64,000 nt of DNA from Streptomyces palmae (GCF_004684805.1 NZ_SRID01000001.1:1-64000), one strand, 5' to 3'. Shown: positions 26,228-37,200, counted from the first letter of the stretch. Notes: a model not told the origin generated them from the sequence alone. Made by a program: numbers and translations.

Positions 26228-27811
26228 ATGAGCGGCCCCACGCACCAGGAGATCCGGAACCACATCACCGACAGTGTCCTGCGCCTGCCGGCGCACAAGC
26301 TCGGGGCGTCCTTCGCCGGAGTGTGGGACCATCTCAGCGGTGACGAGAACGTGGTGGCGACCGGCGTCACCACCAGCGGCACGGACACCCTCGTGGTCAA
26401 GGGGACCATGAAGCTGCCGCAGCAGGGCACGGTGCAGACGGAACTGCACTTCACCGGGGACCCGGTCACGTCGACGACGCTCCGTCTGCCCCTCCCCGAC
26501 TGGACCTACAGCGATCCCGAACGCCGTGACGACCTGCGCCCGGTCCGCGAGGCCCTGTACGAACACAAGGCGCTCGGGCCATCGCCCACCGCGGTGGTCA
26601 CCGCACAGGTCAGCGGCTCGTCCTCCTCGCGTGTCGAACTGCCGCTCAGCGTTCCCGGCGGCACCCGATTCGTCCTCGATCTCTCCCACCAGCCCCACGG
26701 CACCGTACTGACCTCCCGCCATGGCCAGCAGCCGGCGAAGCTGAAGGAGCTGAAGGAGCTGGCGGGCTTGCCGAGGCTGAACGCGTGCACGTTCACCGTC
26801 CCCCAGGCGGTGCCCCTTGCCGGCGGATTGCGTCTGGCGGCCCTGCAGTTCGTCGTCGATGCGCGCCGCCGGCGCCTGCGCGCCGTAACCATCCAGGTCC
26901 AGAGCCCGGACTGGTCTGTGAACAGCGCCGTGCCGCTTCTCGACTTGAAAGCCGTACGGCTCGGCTTCAGTGTCGCATTCCCCGCCGCCCCGACGGCCAG
27001 GCCCGAGGTATCGGCGTCCTTGACCGCCGCCGTCTCCCTTGGCGGGAACACGGTCACCGTCGCGGCGACCGTGCCCGAGCTGGGGCTGTCCTTCGCTGCC
27101 TACCTTGACAATGCCGCCATGAAGGAAGTCCTGCCGGCCAAGGCGACGGATCAGTGGGAGGAGACCGGGCTGTCCCTGGAGGGCAAGGGCGTGTATGTGT
27201 ACGGCACGGCCGACCTGAAGGGCAAGACCTGGTCACTCGGATGCCGTCATTCGGGGCCATGGAAGGTAGCGGATACGGTGCAGCTGCACGAGCTGACAGT
27301 GGAAGCGTCAGGTCGCGACAGCGAAGGCGTGGTCGTGACCGGCACCGGCACGGTGGCCATCGGCGAGACCTACCTCACCGTGACGGTCCTGAGGCTGGCC
27401 CACCCCACCCCCAGCGGCGCTGCGGGGTGGGTGTTCCACGGCACCGTGAACGACGCGGACATCGCCGCCGTGGGCAAATGGCTGGGCTTCGACCTGGACG
27501 TGGACACCCTGAGCGTCCTGTACTCGTTCACGTCCCGTGAGTTCACCGCCATGTGCGACGCGACGGTGTCCCTGGGGGGACCGGACCTCCACCTCGGCAT
27601 GACGGCGAAGAGGTCCTCGGGGGACACGGCACTGGGCGCGGTCCTGTTGATCGACGACGTCAGTTTCCCGGATTCCTTCCCCGTCCAGCTCACCGGCACG
27701 TACGCATCCGGCAAGGACGGGAAGGTCGTGGATTTCTCCTACGAGAGCTCAGGCGGGCTGCCTGTTGCCCGCCTCGCACGGCACCTCGGAATCCAGCCGC
27801 CCAAGAAATAG
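26228..27811 (+). CDS. Large beta-rich protein of unknown function
   Basis: 527 residues from ATG 26228, with AGGAGG six bases upstream. No signal peptide, no membrane helix and no catalytic motif. After about 60 residues the protein is a series of alternating hydrophobic/polar beta strands with repeated glycine turns (GGTRFVLDLSHQPHGTVL, SLGGNTVTVAATVPELGLSFAAYL, SLEGKGVYVYGTADLKG, DLHLGMTAKRSS). The strand pattern resembles that of the 940-residue DUF6603-like protein encoded downstream (for example TDLKGKTWSL-type phrases and the VGKWLGFDLDVDTLSV segment). It could be a divergent partner of the same fold, perhaps a shell or tube component. Short gaps on both sides (14 and 13 bp) place it in the operon. 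Confidence 0.7.
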   Translation: MSGPTHQEIRNHITDSVLRLPAHKLGASFAGVWDHLSGDENVVATGVTTSGTDTLVVKGTMKLPQQGTVQTELHFTGDPVTSTTLRLPLPDWTYSDPERRDDLRPVREALYEHKALGPSPTAVVTAQVSGSSSSRVELPLSVPGGTRFVLDLSHQPHGTVLTSRHGQQPAKLKELKELAGLPRLNACTFTVPQAVPLAGGLRLAALQFVVDARRRRLRAVTIQVQSPDWSVNSAVPLLDLKAVRLGFSVAFPAAPTARPEVSASLTAAVSLGGNTVTVAATVPELGLSFAAYLDNAAMKEVLPAKATDQWEETGLSLEGKGVYVYGTADLKGKTWSLGCRHSGPWKVADTVQLHELTVEASGRDSEGVVVTGTGTVAIGETYLTVTVLRLAHPTPSGAAGWVFHGTVNDADIAAVGKWLGFDLDVDTLSVLYSFTSREFTAMCDATVSLGGPDLHLGMTAKRSSGDTALGAVLLIDDVSFPDSFPVQLTGTYASGKDGKVVDFSYESSGGLPVARLARHLGIQPPKK

Positions 27812-27824
27812 GAACACCGCACCC

Positions 27825-28817
27825 ATGTCAAATGGACTTCCCAAGCACCCCATCCTCCCGTACCTTCAACGCCCCCTGCCGCCACATGTGTTCCGCTTCG
27901 ACCTGCGCTCCCCGGAAGAGATCTTCAAAGACGGGTTCTGGGCCTGGGGAACCGGCCTCGACTTGTGCCGGCATGTGGCCGACTTCAGCGGTTATCAACG
28001 CATCAGTGGATTCATCAGTACCGCGTCCGACGTCGCGACGGCCATGAACATGTTCATCAGCTGGAAGGTCAAGAAGAAAGAACTTGAGAAGGCATGGGAC
28101 ATCGACCTCAAGCTAAGACAACTGGACATCCGATGGGATGACATCCGGGCTCAGATAGAAGACAAGGAGTCCCGTCAGAAGATGAGCCTGACTCCTGAAA
28201 AGGAGCTGAAGGAGCTCGCCAAGCTCCTCAAGCGGGAATTTTCTGTGCTCAAGAAGGTGCAAAAACCTTTCGAGGACAGGAAGAAGGCGGGCTGGGTCGA
28301 GATTTGGCTGTACGTGATCAAGCCGGATCAGTATTACATCAGCATCGAGGAGAACCTCAGGGATGAGCGTCGCAGACACTTGGTCGGAGGTCGAGCCTAC
28401 CAATTGGCCGGCGAGGCGACGGAGTGGGACGCCGTCTACCACATCCCTCCCCACCGCATCCTGCAGGCCATCAAGGTCAAGTTCACCCGGCTCAAACTGG
28501 GGCCGGGTGAACGTGCGGAGCTGGTTCATGACATCGGCCTTGATATCAAGACCAACGAGCGCTTCAACGACGAGGTCCTCTACGATCCGTACGAGCGATC
28601 CCAGAAGCGCTTCGTGGGGCTCATCGGATATTGGGCCCCGGTGGACACCAAGTCCTCCCCTAGCAGATACGGTCCCGGGTCCGTGAACTTCGTCAAACTG
28701 GAAAAGGATCAATGGGAGGGTAAGAGCGAATACCAGAGGCAGGGAGGACCGCGTCACCCGTTCGGTCGACCAGAGGACATCAAACCGGCCTATCCGGCGT
28801 TCGCCAAGAAACCCTGA
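27825..28817 (+). CDS. ADP-ribosyltransferase with pertussis toxin S1-like catalytic motifs
   Basis: 330 residues from ATG 27825. The first 75 residues match the R-S-E class of toxin ADP-ribosyltransferases: VFRFDLRSPEEIFKDGFWAWG (Arg24 and Arg28, like YRYDSR of pertussis S1), then CRHVADF with His50, then GFISTASD (Ser65-Thr66-Ser68, the STS element). The catalytic glutamate is in EATEWDAVYHIPPHRI (Glu200), matching the SEYLAHRRIPPENI region of S1. Between STS and Glu lies a Lys/Glu-rich helical insert (about 80-150) absent from the classical toxins. These enzymes move ADP-ribose from NAD+ to a protein side chain. There is no signal peptide and no B-subunit partner. Neighbouring genes suggest it is carried by, or packaged with, the large proteins encoded downstream. 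The target is unknown. Confidence 0.82.
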   Translation: MSNGLPKHPILPYLQRPLPPHVFRFDLRSPEEIFKDGFWAWGTGLDLCRHVADFSGYQRISGFISTASDVATAMNMFISWKVKKKELEKAWDIDLKLRQLDIRWDDIRAQIEDKESRQKMSLTPEKELKELAKLLKREFSVLKKVQKPFEDRKKAGWVEIWLYVIKPDQYYISIEENLRDERRRHLVGGRAYQLAGEATEWDAVYHIPPHRILQAIKVKFTRLKLGPGERAELVHDIGLDIKTNERFNDEVLYDPYERSQKRFVGLIGYWAPVDTKSSPSRYGPGSVNFVKLEKDQWEGKSEYQRQGGPRHPFGRPEDIKPAYPAFAKKP

Positions 28818-29154
28818 TCGGCAGCCTGCCACACGGCACCGGTAGGTGCTGTGGGTCTTTCTCCAGCCAGGCTGCGTGTGACGCGGTGCTTGGTTACGCT
28901 GGAGAGGGCGGGGATCGAGAGCATGAGCGGTGCCCGTCCACACTGACGGCGCTCGGTTCCGGAATTACCCCCCAGGATGGGCTTCCGGCGGCCGCGCGAC
29001 ATGACGCAGGCCCGGACGAGGGCGTCGTGGGCCTCTGATCCCGGGATCTGCCCGACATGCGGTAAACACTCGTGTCGGCCCCGGCGAAGCCGTCTGCCAC
29101 ACACCGACCGCAAGCATCCGGAGCAAAGCCGATGCCGTTGCCCAGGAGTTCACC
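28818..29154. other. Only long gap in the gene row
   Basis: 337 bases between the ADP-ribosyltransferase and the DUF6603-like gene. It may hold a second promoter. The frame of the downstream gene stays open into this gap but offers no better start than GTG 29155. Confidence 0.45.
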
Positions 29155-31977
29155 GTGCCGATGACCAGTGCCGGTATCCGCCTGAGCGTCACCTACACCG
29201 ACACCGGTAGCGGGGTCGGTGTCGTGGACCTGTTCAAAGCCCTCGGCGTGCCCACCGAGAAAGTGCAGCCACTGTCCGCCCTGCCACGAATGAAGAAGGT
29301 CACGTTGACGCATGGCAAAGGCGGTTGGCTGGTGTACGTCGGTGGCACCCGTGGCGCCGACGCGGTGCTGGCCGGCGCGGGCAAGTGGCGCTTGGCACAG
29401 ATGCGGCTGGCGCTGGACGCCCGTCTCTCCGCCGTCGACCTGGTCAAGGGCGTGTTGCCGGCCGGCCAGGACGTCGGCGTCAGCGGTCTGGCGGCCCGTC
29501 ACGCGAACGCCAAGGTGGAGGCCAAGGATCTGAAGGCGTGGCACACCTGGTACGGAAAGGGCCCGGGGCAGGACCTGGTACCCCGCACCGACGTGGCCAA
29601 GGGAGTCGGTTCCGAGATCACTGTACTGGTGGGCACAGAGGTCCACCGCCTCGTGCTGGACAAATCGAAGCGCCGGCAGCGGTCGGTAGCGGACCTGTAT
29701 CCCCGGCAGGGCGAGATCACCGGCCTGCCCGCGGCCGTGCCCATCGCCTCGGACGCCAACTCGGACGACTCGGGTGCCGAAGGCGGTGCGCGGCTGACCG
29801 TGGACCGGTCGGTGGGCCCGCTGCACGTGCGCGCGGCCACGGTGGAGCTGATGGCATCGCCCCTGAGTGTCGGCCTCGGCGTGGACGCCTCCATGCGGAT
29901 CGCCGGGGTGGAGGTGGAGGCCCAGGGGCTCGGGCTGGTGGTGCCACTGACCAGTGGTGGGACCATAGCTCCCACCCTTCGCGGTCTGGGGCTCGCGGTT
30001 GGCGTCGGAGCGGTGGAGGTGCACGGTGCACTGGTCCGCGGCACACCGCCCAAGGACTCCGGCTTCACCGACCAGTACGACGGCGCGCTGCTGGTCAAGC
30101 TGCCCACCGCGACCGGGATGCTGCTGGGACAGATGGCGCGCGGCAAAAACCTGTGGTCCCTGAGCGCCTTCGGCACCCTGGAGTCGGCCGGTGGGGGCAT
30201 CGGACCTCCGCCGTTCCGGGTCACCGGGGCGATGCTGGGCGGTGGCTACAACTCCTCCGTGCGAGTGCCCGAGCCGTCGCAGGTGCATCAGTTCCCGTTG
30301 GTCGCCAGCCTGCACGACCCGAAGATGCGTGCTTTGAAGCCCGCGCAGATGTCCAAGAAGCTCAGCGGCGAGCGCTGGCTGACTCCGGCGGTCGGGCAGA
30401 ACTGGGTGGCTGTGGGCCTGCAGTTCACCTCGTTCGAGTTCCTCTCCGGCCGGGCGCTGGCTCTGGTGGAGTTCGGCAACGACCTCAACGTCGGCGTGTT
30501 CGCCCTGCTCAAGGCGTCCTTCCCAACCCGCGCCGCCGCGGGCGCGGGGGTGTACGCGCAGATAGAGGTGGCGATGCGGGCGCTGTACCAGCGCGTGACG
30601 GGGCTGCTGTCGTTCACCGCGCAGCTCACCGAGAACTCCTACATCCTGCATCCCTCGTTCGCCCTGACCGGTGGCCTGGCCGTGTACGTGTGGAGCCCGC
30701 CGGAACCGGGGCGGGGCCTGGACCGCAGTGGTGACTTCGCCATCACCCTCGGGGGGTACCACCCGACCTACCCGGTCCCGGACCACTATCCGCGGGTGCC
30801 CCGGCTCGGAGCCCGGTGGAGCGTCTCGCACGCGGTGTCCATCAGTGCCACCGCGTACCTGGCCGTCACCCCCGGGTCGCTGATGCTCGGCGCTGGTGCT
30901 CGCGTCACGTACCAGCTCGGCGGCGTGCAGGCGTGGTTCCAGGCCGCCTTCGACGGCTACCTTCAGTGGACCAACCCGCCCCGCTACACCTTCGATGTGA
31001 AGGTGCGCGTGGGCGTGCGCGCCGAGGTGGGCGTAGGGCCGCTACACCTGTCGGTGAACGCGGAGGTGGGCGCCGACTGCCATGTGTGGGGCGATCCGTT
31101 CGGTGGGACCGCACGCGTCAAGGCGGGACCGGTCTCCTTCACCGTCCCCTTCGGCTCCCCTGCCGCCGATCCGCACAAGCCCACGCCATGGGCGGAGGTC
31201 CAGCGGCAGCTGCCGCCGCCGGTGGCCGTGACACCCATGGCCGGACTCCTCACCGACCCCTCCACCGAGGCGCCGGAGAAGAAGTGGCGGGTCGCGCCGG
31301 ACGGCCTGTGCTTCACCACCAACGCCACCGCGCCCGCCACCGAACTGGCGGTTGCCGGCCCCAGTGGCGAGACGACCCTGCGCCGGGCACGGGAGAAGAC
31401 CCGGATCCGGCCCATGAAACGCACGGGCCTCGACTCACGGCACAAGCTCACCGTTCACCACAACCAGCAGGTCGTGGATCTCGCGGGCGCCGGATGGGGG
31501 TGCGCACCCGTCACCGGCGCGGTTCCCGAAGCCCTGTGGGGCGATCCGAAGACGGCGGGCAGGGAACTGAATTTGCTGACAGACCAGCTGACCGGTCTGG
31601 AGGTGACCGCCCCCACACCCTCGCGAGGGCCCAGCCCCGGCGTCATCACCCCGCACGCCCTCAGCCACAAGGAAGTGGACCTCGTCCCCGGCAAGCGCGA
31701 CGAGAAGGCCCGCACACCGCTGGGCGACCGCACGCCCACCGGGACGGTACTGGACATCAAGAGCACCGCGGTGCAAGACGTCACCAAGATCAAGGACACG
31801 TCCGTCGTCACCGCCCGCGGTGGCCTGCTGCAGGCGCTGGCCGACGCGGGCGCAGGCGTCATGGTCCATGGCGAGGGCGACGCCAAGCGCCCCTTGGACA
31901 ACCCGCCCCTCACCGCATACGGGCAACTCGCCGCCACCTCCTTCACCGACCCACCCCTGACCCCCCGCTCCTCATAG
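29155..31977 (+). CDS. DUF6603-like giant protein
   Basis: 940 residues from GTG 29155 (AGGAG six bases upstream; the ATG two codons later is an alternative). After VDLFKALGVP and about 180 residues of mixed fold, a long beta-rich region (about 200-680) shows the DUF6603 look: repeated GxGxxVxG strands, FALTGGLAVYVWSPPEPG, GGYHPTYPVPDHYPRVPRLGARW, LAVTPGSLMLGAGARVTYQ, and AWFQAAFDGYLQW...FDVKVRVGVRAEV. DUF6603 proteins occur in bacteria and fungi and have no known function; the repeated beta strands suggest a barrel- or tube-like body. The C-terminal 250 residues are Pro/Thr/Ser-rich. No signal peptide is seen, so either an unusual export route or a cytoplasmic particle is implied. The next gene starts eight bases after the stop. 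Confidence 0.78.
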   Translation: MPMTSAGIRLSVTYTDTGSGVGVVDLFKALGVPTEKVQPLSALPRMKKVTLTHGKGGWLVYVGGTRGADAVLAGAGKWRLAQMRLALDARLSAVDLVKGVLPAGQDVGVSGLAARHANAKVEAKDLKAWHTWYGKGPGQDLVPRTDVAKGVGSEITVLVGTEVHRLVLDKSKRRQRSVADLYPRQGEITGLPAAVPIASDANSDDSGAEGGARLTVDRSVGPLHVRAATVELMASPLSVGLGVDASMRIAGVEVEAQGLGLVVPLTSGGTIAPTLRGLGLAVGVGAVEVHGALVRGTPPKDSGFTDQYDGALLVKLPTATGMLLGQMARGKNLWSLSAFGTLESAGGGIGPPPFRVTGAMLGGGYNSSVRVPEPSQVHQFPLVASLHDPKMRALKPAQMSKKLSGERWLTPAVGQNWVAVGLQFTSFEFLSGRALALVEFGNDLNVGVFALLKASFPTRAAAGAGVYAQIEVAMRALYQRVTGLLSFTAQLTENSYILHPSFALTGGLAVYVWSPPEPGRGLDRSGDFAITLGGYHPTYPVPDHYPRVPRLGARWSVSHAVSISATAYLAVTPGSLMLGAGARVTYQLGGVQAWFQAAFDGYLQWTNPPRYTFDVKVRVGVRAEVGVGPLHLSVNAEVGADCHVWGDPFGGTARVKAGPVSFTVPFGSPAADPHKPTPWAEVQRQLPPPVAVTPMAGLLTDPSTEAPEKKWRVAPDGLCFTTNATAPATELAVAGPSGETTLRRAREKTRIRPMKRTGLDSRHKLTVHHNQQVVDLAGAGWGCAPVTGAVPEALWGDPKTAGRELNLLTDQLTGLEVTAPTPSRGPSPGVITPHALSHKEVDLVPGKRDEKARTPLGDRTPTGTVLDIKSTAVQDVTKIKDTSVVTARGGLLQALADAGAGVMVHGEGDAKRPLDNPPLTAYGQLAATSFTDPPLTPRSS

Positions 31978-31985
31978 GTTGTGCC

Positions 31986-34208
31986 GTGAAGACGTCCCAT
32001 CTCTCCGAGGAACCGCTGGACCTCACCTTCCATGACAACCTGCAGCCAGGCCTCAAAGGCGGCGAATACTGTGTCACCGTCGAACAGAACCTGTGCGACA
32101 ACGGGAAACCAGTCGACGGAGGCGCCTACTTCAAGGCACTGCGGCAGGAGTTCACCGTCGTCGCACCTCGGTTCACCCTGGAACCTGCTCTCGTACACGC
32201 CGTCACCCCCGCTCCCGGCGCCACGGGCGACTTCACCGATCTCCTGCCCCACGTGACGCTGAACCTGCCGAGCCTGCCGTGGCTGCGCCGTATCGGCATC
32301 ACCGGGGACGACGACAAGCCGTGGATGGCGTTGCTGATCCTGCGCGACAACGAGATCGCCGACGACCCGCAAGCCCAAGGAGAGACCACCGCACGGACCG
32401 CGGGGACGCTGCACGACCCCAGCACCGAGAAGAACGTTGCCGCACCGACGCTTACCCTCTCCACACAGGAGAAGGCCGTGGCCTGCCGGACCATCGACGT
32501 GACCCGCGAAGCCTTCACCGACGTGGTGCCACGCGCCGACGAACTCCGGTACCTCAGCCATGTACGCGACGCCGAACCGAGACTGCTCATCGAGCCAGTA
32601 CACGGGGAACGGCTGCAGGCCGGCCACTACGGCGTCGTGCTCTCCAGCCGCCTGGCACGGCAGACCGGTTCCTTCGTCGCCCACCTGGTCTCCCTCGAAG
32701 GCCACGGCACCCGTCTCACCGGCAGTGTGGAAGACGGCATCGAACGGGTACGTCTCATCTCGCTGTGGTCGTGGACCTTCCACAACGCGGGCCGCTCCAG
32801 CACCGCGCACTTCCCCTCACTTGCCCGCGGCCTGGTCCTGAAGGAGAACAAGAAGACCAAGCAGCAGACCAGGGACGACCTGCTGCTGCGGCGGCCCGTC
32901 CCACCACCCGACGAACACAGTGACACGGCCACCCGGGAGGTGCGCCGGCGCCTCTGTCACGGATACGTGCCGGTGGCGCACCGGCTGGCATCCGGTGAAG
33001 AGTCCTTCGCGTGGTACCGGGGCCCGCTGTCACCGGTCATCCCCCAGCCCCTGCCCATCAGGAGCAAGGCTCCGTCCCTCACCAGCGACCACCTGTCCGC
33101 GTACCTCCCTGCCCACGGGGTCTTCGACCTCAGCTACGCCTGCGCCTGGACACTCGGCCGGGCGGCCGCCATGGCCGATGCCGACTACATCGCCGCTCTG
33201 GTGCGGTGGCGTAACAGCTGTCAGAACCTGCTGGCCCGCACCGTGGCCACCGCCCGGGAGCGGACCGGCGACCGCGCCCCGGAGATTCCCGCGCCGTGGC
33301 CCCAGCGGCTCCTGTCGCTGTGTTCCGACGGCTCGGTGGAGAACCTGGCCACTCGTCTCGCGGAGGCGCCGGCCGGCCACGAGCCAGCCCCCCCGTCTCA
33401 GGCCGCGCCGCCGACACGGCCCGCAGAGCTGGTGAGCGGACACGGCGCCCATCTCATCCGCGCCGTACGCCAGGCGCAGAGTGAGGACGACCAGGACCTG
33501 CTGGCCATGAACGCCTGGCTGGAGCGTCTGCGCCTGCTGGGGCCCGTACCGTTCCCCTACCTGGTGCCCGACGCCGACATGCTGCCGCCGGAAAGCCTGC
33601 GGTTCTTCCACGTCGACCAGGACTGGATCGACGCGCTGGAGAGCGGGGCACGGTCCGTGGGGGCGGCCACCATGACCGACGCCCTGGCGGACGAAGCCGC
33701 TCTGGACCCCGACGACGAGCCCGTCGTGCCGCAGGCCGGCCTGCTGCTGCGGTCGGCGCTGGTCTCCGGGTGGCCCGACCTGGTGATCGAAGCCCAGAGC
33801 AAGACGAAAGTCCCGAACGTCTACAAGCCCGTACCGGCGATACGGCGCGACCAGCTCGCCGAAGATGTCCTGCTGTGCCTGTACGCGGACGTCCCGGACA
33901 AGGTGGTGCTGCGCGAGCCGCCTCAGGGGCTGCACTTCGGCTTCGACAGCGGCGACACACTGACTCTGCGAAACCCCCGGGGCGAGGGCTGCGGCACGCT
34001 GTGGCCGGACAAGAAGCTGGTCAACGTCACGACCTACCTGAGGTGCCCTGGCCGCTGCGTCTTCGACATCACCTGCCTCACCGCACAGCTGAAGGCCGAG
34101 CTTGAGAAGACGGCCGGAAGCCTTCCGCCATTCGGGCCCGCCGACCTCGCCGTTCAGCTCTTCAACGCCCCGTATCAGTTCACCTTCCACCCGCCGGGAG
34201 GCACATGA
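31986..34208 (+). CDS. Large protein of unknown function (740 aa)
   Basis: The GTG at 31986 (VKTSHLSEEPLDLTFHDN) is chosen because the longer open frame upstream lies inside the previous gene. No membrane helix or signal. The first 300 residues are beta-rich and include PWMALLILRDNEIAD and RLQAGHYGVVLSSRLA; the middle is helical with SYACAWTLGRAAAMADADYIAALVRWR; the last third has the phrase PFPYLVPDADMLPPESLRFFHVDQDWIDALESGARSVG, followed by a beta-rich tail. I cannot assign a function. The similarity in style to the next gene, and the one-base stop/start overlap with it, suggest the two products act together. Confidence 0.72.
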   Translation: MKTSHLSEEPLDLTFHDNLQPGLKGGEYCVTVEQNLCDNGKPVDGGAYFKALRQEFTVVAPRFTLEPALVHAVTPAPGATGDFTDLLPHVTLNLPSLPWLRRIGITGDDDKPWMALLILRDNEIADDPQAQGETTARTAGTLHDPSTEKNVAAPTLTLSTQEKAVACRTIDVTREAFTDVVPRADELRYLSHVRDAEPRLLIEPVHGERLQAGHYGVVLSSRLARQTGSFVAHLVSLEGHGTRLTGSVEDGIERVRLISLWSWTFHNAGRSSTAHFPSLARGLVLKENKKTKQQTRDDLLLRRPVPPPDEHSDTATREVRRRLCHGYVPVAHRLASGEESFAWYRGPLSPVIPQPLPIRSKAPSLTSDHLSAYLPAHGVFDLSYACAWTLGRAAAMADADYIAALVRWRNSCQNLLARTVATARERTGDRAPEIPAPWPQRLLSLCSDGSVENLATRLAEAPAGHEPAPPSQAAPPTRPAELVSGHGAHLIRAVRQAQSEDDQDLLAMNAWLERLRLLGPVPFPYLVPDADMLPPESLRFFHVDQDWIDALESGARSVGAATMTDALADEAALDPDDEPVVPQAGLLLRSALVSGWPDLVIEAQSKTKVPNVYKPVPAIRRDQLAEDVLLCLYADVPDKVVLREPPQGLHFGFDSGDTLTLRNPRGEGCGTLWPDKKLVNVTTYLRCPGRCVFDITCLTAQLKAELEKTAGSLPPFGPADLAVQLFNAPYQFTFHPPGGT

Positions 34209-37200
34209 TGACCGCGGCCTCGACCCTGCTGGTCCCGATGTCCGTGGAAGCCCGCGTCACGCTCACTGCCAAGCGCAAGGACCCCATACTCCGCTGGCGC
34301 CCCGACTTCGACGACATGCTGACCAAGCGCATCGGTGCTGAGCCGCCGCCGTACGAGGACAACGCCAAGATGACGGCGGATGACGACGGCATATGGCTGC
34401 ACTGGCTGCTGCCCGAGGCACTGCGCCGCTCCCGCCCCGACCCGCGTACCGGCCGCCCGGTGTTCCCCCTGGTACCCAACCGGTGGCTGGTGGCCCGGCA
34501 CGCGGCCGTCGAGGGCGGCGGTACGGCCGCTGCCGCCTGGGTCGTGGAGAGCGACAGCGTACGCGAGGAGGACGACTTCGACCATGACGTGGACCCGGAC
34601 CGGGAAGCCGCTCGTTACGCGACCCTCGACGACGAGGGGCGTCTCCAGGCGCCCCGGTGGATCGGGAAAGCCGTCCGGCTGAGCGCGCAGAGCTGGACGG
34701 AGCCGCGCGAGGACGAGGAGCAGTTCCTGACCGCTGTGGGGCCTGCGCTGCCGGCCTTCGCCGTCTTCCAGCCGTTCAACACCCACGTGTTCTCCCTGCA
34801 CGACCGGCTCCTCGACATCGCCCCGGAGAAGCCGGCCAGCGTCAGTTACGCGGTGGCGGGTTGGTACTCCTCCGCAGATGACGACATCCTCGGCCGGTAC
34901 ACCCCGCCCGAGCTGGGGTGGCAGGCTCCGCAGGGCACCGAGCCCAGCCGCTCGGTGTTCACCGGTACCGCTCTCGCACTGCCGTGGGACCGGAAGAACG
35001 CCCCGCCGGACCGCACCCCCGACGGTGAGAACGTGGTCAAGGCGGCGCTGGGCAACAGCGCCAGCGACGCCCTCCAAGCGCTGTGCGATGAGTTGGGACA
35101 TGGCAGCACCGACGAGGCACACCTGCTGACGGCACTCCAGCACGGCCTGCTAGGAGAACTGGATGCGTTCGGCGCGACCGAAGGAGCACGGCACCGGCTG
35201 CACGACGAGTGGTTCACCAACACACCGGCGGGACACGCCTGGAAGTACGCCGAGGAGGAAGCTCCCGCATGGGGTACAGCGCCCGCGGCGGGGTCCACCG
35301 CCCGAGACCGCATCACGGCGGACGACGTCAGGAAGTTGAACGCCATCGAGGAGCAGCTCCAGGAAGCGCAGGTGAACCTGGCTGCTTTCCAGACTCACCT
35401 CTATCACCTGTGGTGGATGGCGAACCTCCCCACCGACAAGCACAAGACCGAACAGGAGAAGATCAAGAAGCAGCTCGACCCGACGGTTGGCACCACCGTC
35501 GCCGGCCAGGTGACCTCACGGGCGCAGCGCGTCAAGCAGCTGCGCGAAACCCTGCCGGTTGGGGAAGACATGGCACACCTGCCGCTCCCCGGTGTTCTTC
35601 GGCGGCTTCCTCGCGGATACCACCACCAGCCGAGCGACCCCGTGGTCCTGCTGTGCGGCTCCCGCGGCCGCGGGGAACACGTGGAAACCGGACCTCTGCG
35701 GTGCCGAACCGCCGACACCCTGGTTAAACGCATTTCAATCAAGGGAAAGTGGGTGTCGCCCACGTTCCCGACAAGCGGCTGGGACAAGCTGCCGGCCATC
35801 GGACCCGGTCACCCCGCGGCGGCCGACGTCTGCAAGGAGCTGCTCCTGCTGCACCGCGCCTGCCACGAGAAGTCCTCCGCGCCCCAGACCTATCCCACAC
35901 TCCTGGAAGAGCTGTGCGCCAAGGCCGACCTCGCGGACGGCACCATGCCGGCGCTCACACAACGCTGGACGGCTCAGCCCTGGTCACCGCTGTACCTGCT
36001 GTGGACCGTCAACGTGTACGCCCTGCCATACCCCGCCGGACAGCAGGGGAGCTGGCACCTGCGGCCCGACGGCACCTTCACCTGGAAGAAGAAGGAGGAG
36101 GAGTCCGCGATCATCCGGCCGCCCGTCAGGGAGTTCTCCGGCCGCGCTTTCCTCAGCGACCAGGTCCCTCAGGTGCTGCAAGGACAACTGGAGCACTACA
36201 GCGACGGTCTGGCCGGGGAACAGCGGCAACGCATACGCGACACGGCGTACGCGCTGGGATGCACGGACCTCCTGTCCCAGACGCTCAAAGGCCTGCACGA
36301 CTGGCTGCTGCTCCGCGGGGATCCCACCCACGCCATGCCACACGGCTACGACACGGTGGAACGCCCCGAGATCGCGGACCTGGTCACCGACGCGCACCGC
36401 ACCATTCCGGACTGCGACGCGTCCCGCACGTTCCAGCCGCTGCGCGCCGCCCAGGCGATCATCACCCGGCTGACCGTGGTGGACCGCTTCGGGCGCGCGC
36501 AGCACGTGATCACGCCGAACAACCACAGAAGCCGGCAGCTGGCGATATCCCGAGCGCTGAAGCCGGACGACCCGCTCATCACCGATGGGCGGAAGAAGTA
36601 CTTCGAGTTGCCGCCCCGGCTGCTCCAGCACGCCCGCCTGCGCTTCGACCATCTCAGCGCCCACGACGACACGCGCCCGGTGGACCCGATGACCGATCTC
36701 GCGGACCAACCCACTCCGGTGATCGGCTGGCTCCTGGTCAACCGGCTCGCCAACTCCCTCCTCGTCCACCATGCGAACGGCACCCCGCTGGGGGAGCTGA
36801 GCTCGATCGTCTCCCCCCAGGGCACCCGGGAGGTCAGCTGGCGGAACCTGCCCTTCGCCCCGGATATCAATGAGAGCACCGATCCCCATCTGCACGCATT
36901 CGTAAACCGGTTGAGGAAGCAGTCGCACGACGCCCTCACCGCGCTGATCGCCTGCATCGACAACGCCGCTTGGACCACCGCATCGGGCACCACCGGGCAC
37001 GAGGCGAATCTGACCCTTCTCCTGGGCCGCCCCCTCGCCCTGCTCAGGGCCAGGCTCCGCGGCGAACTCGCCGGCCCACCGGTGATCGACCCGCACTGGA
37101 ACACGATCACCCCGCCGGTGGACGGCAAGCCGCCCTTTACCGCGGCCCGCTTCCCTGTCCGGCTGGGTTCAATGCCCCTGCTCTCCGACGGCCTCGTCGG

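Noticed and set aside
28894..30831. Long minus-strand open frame opposite the DUF6603-like gene
   Set aside because: Gln/His/Arg/Gly-rich antisense shadow; no ribosome site, no domain.
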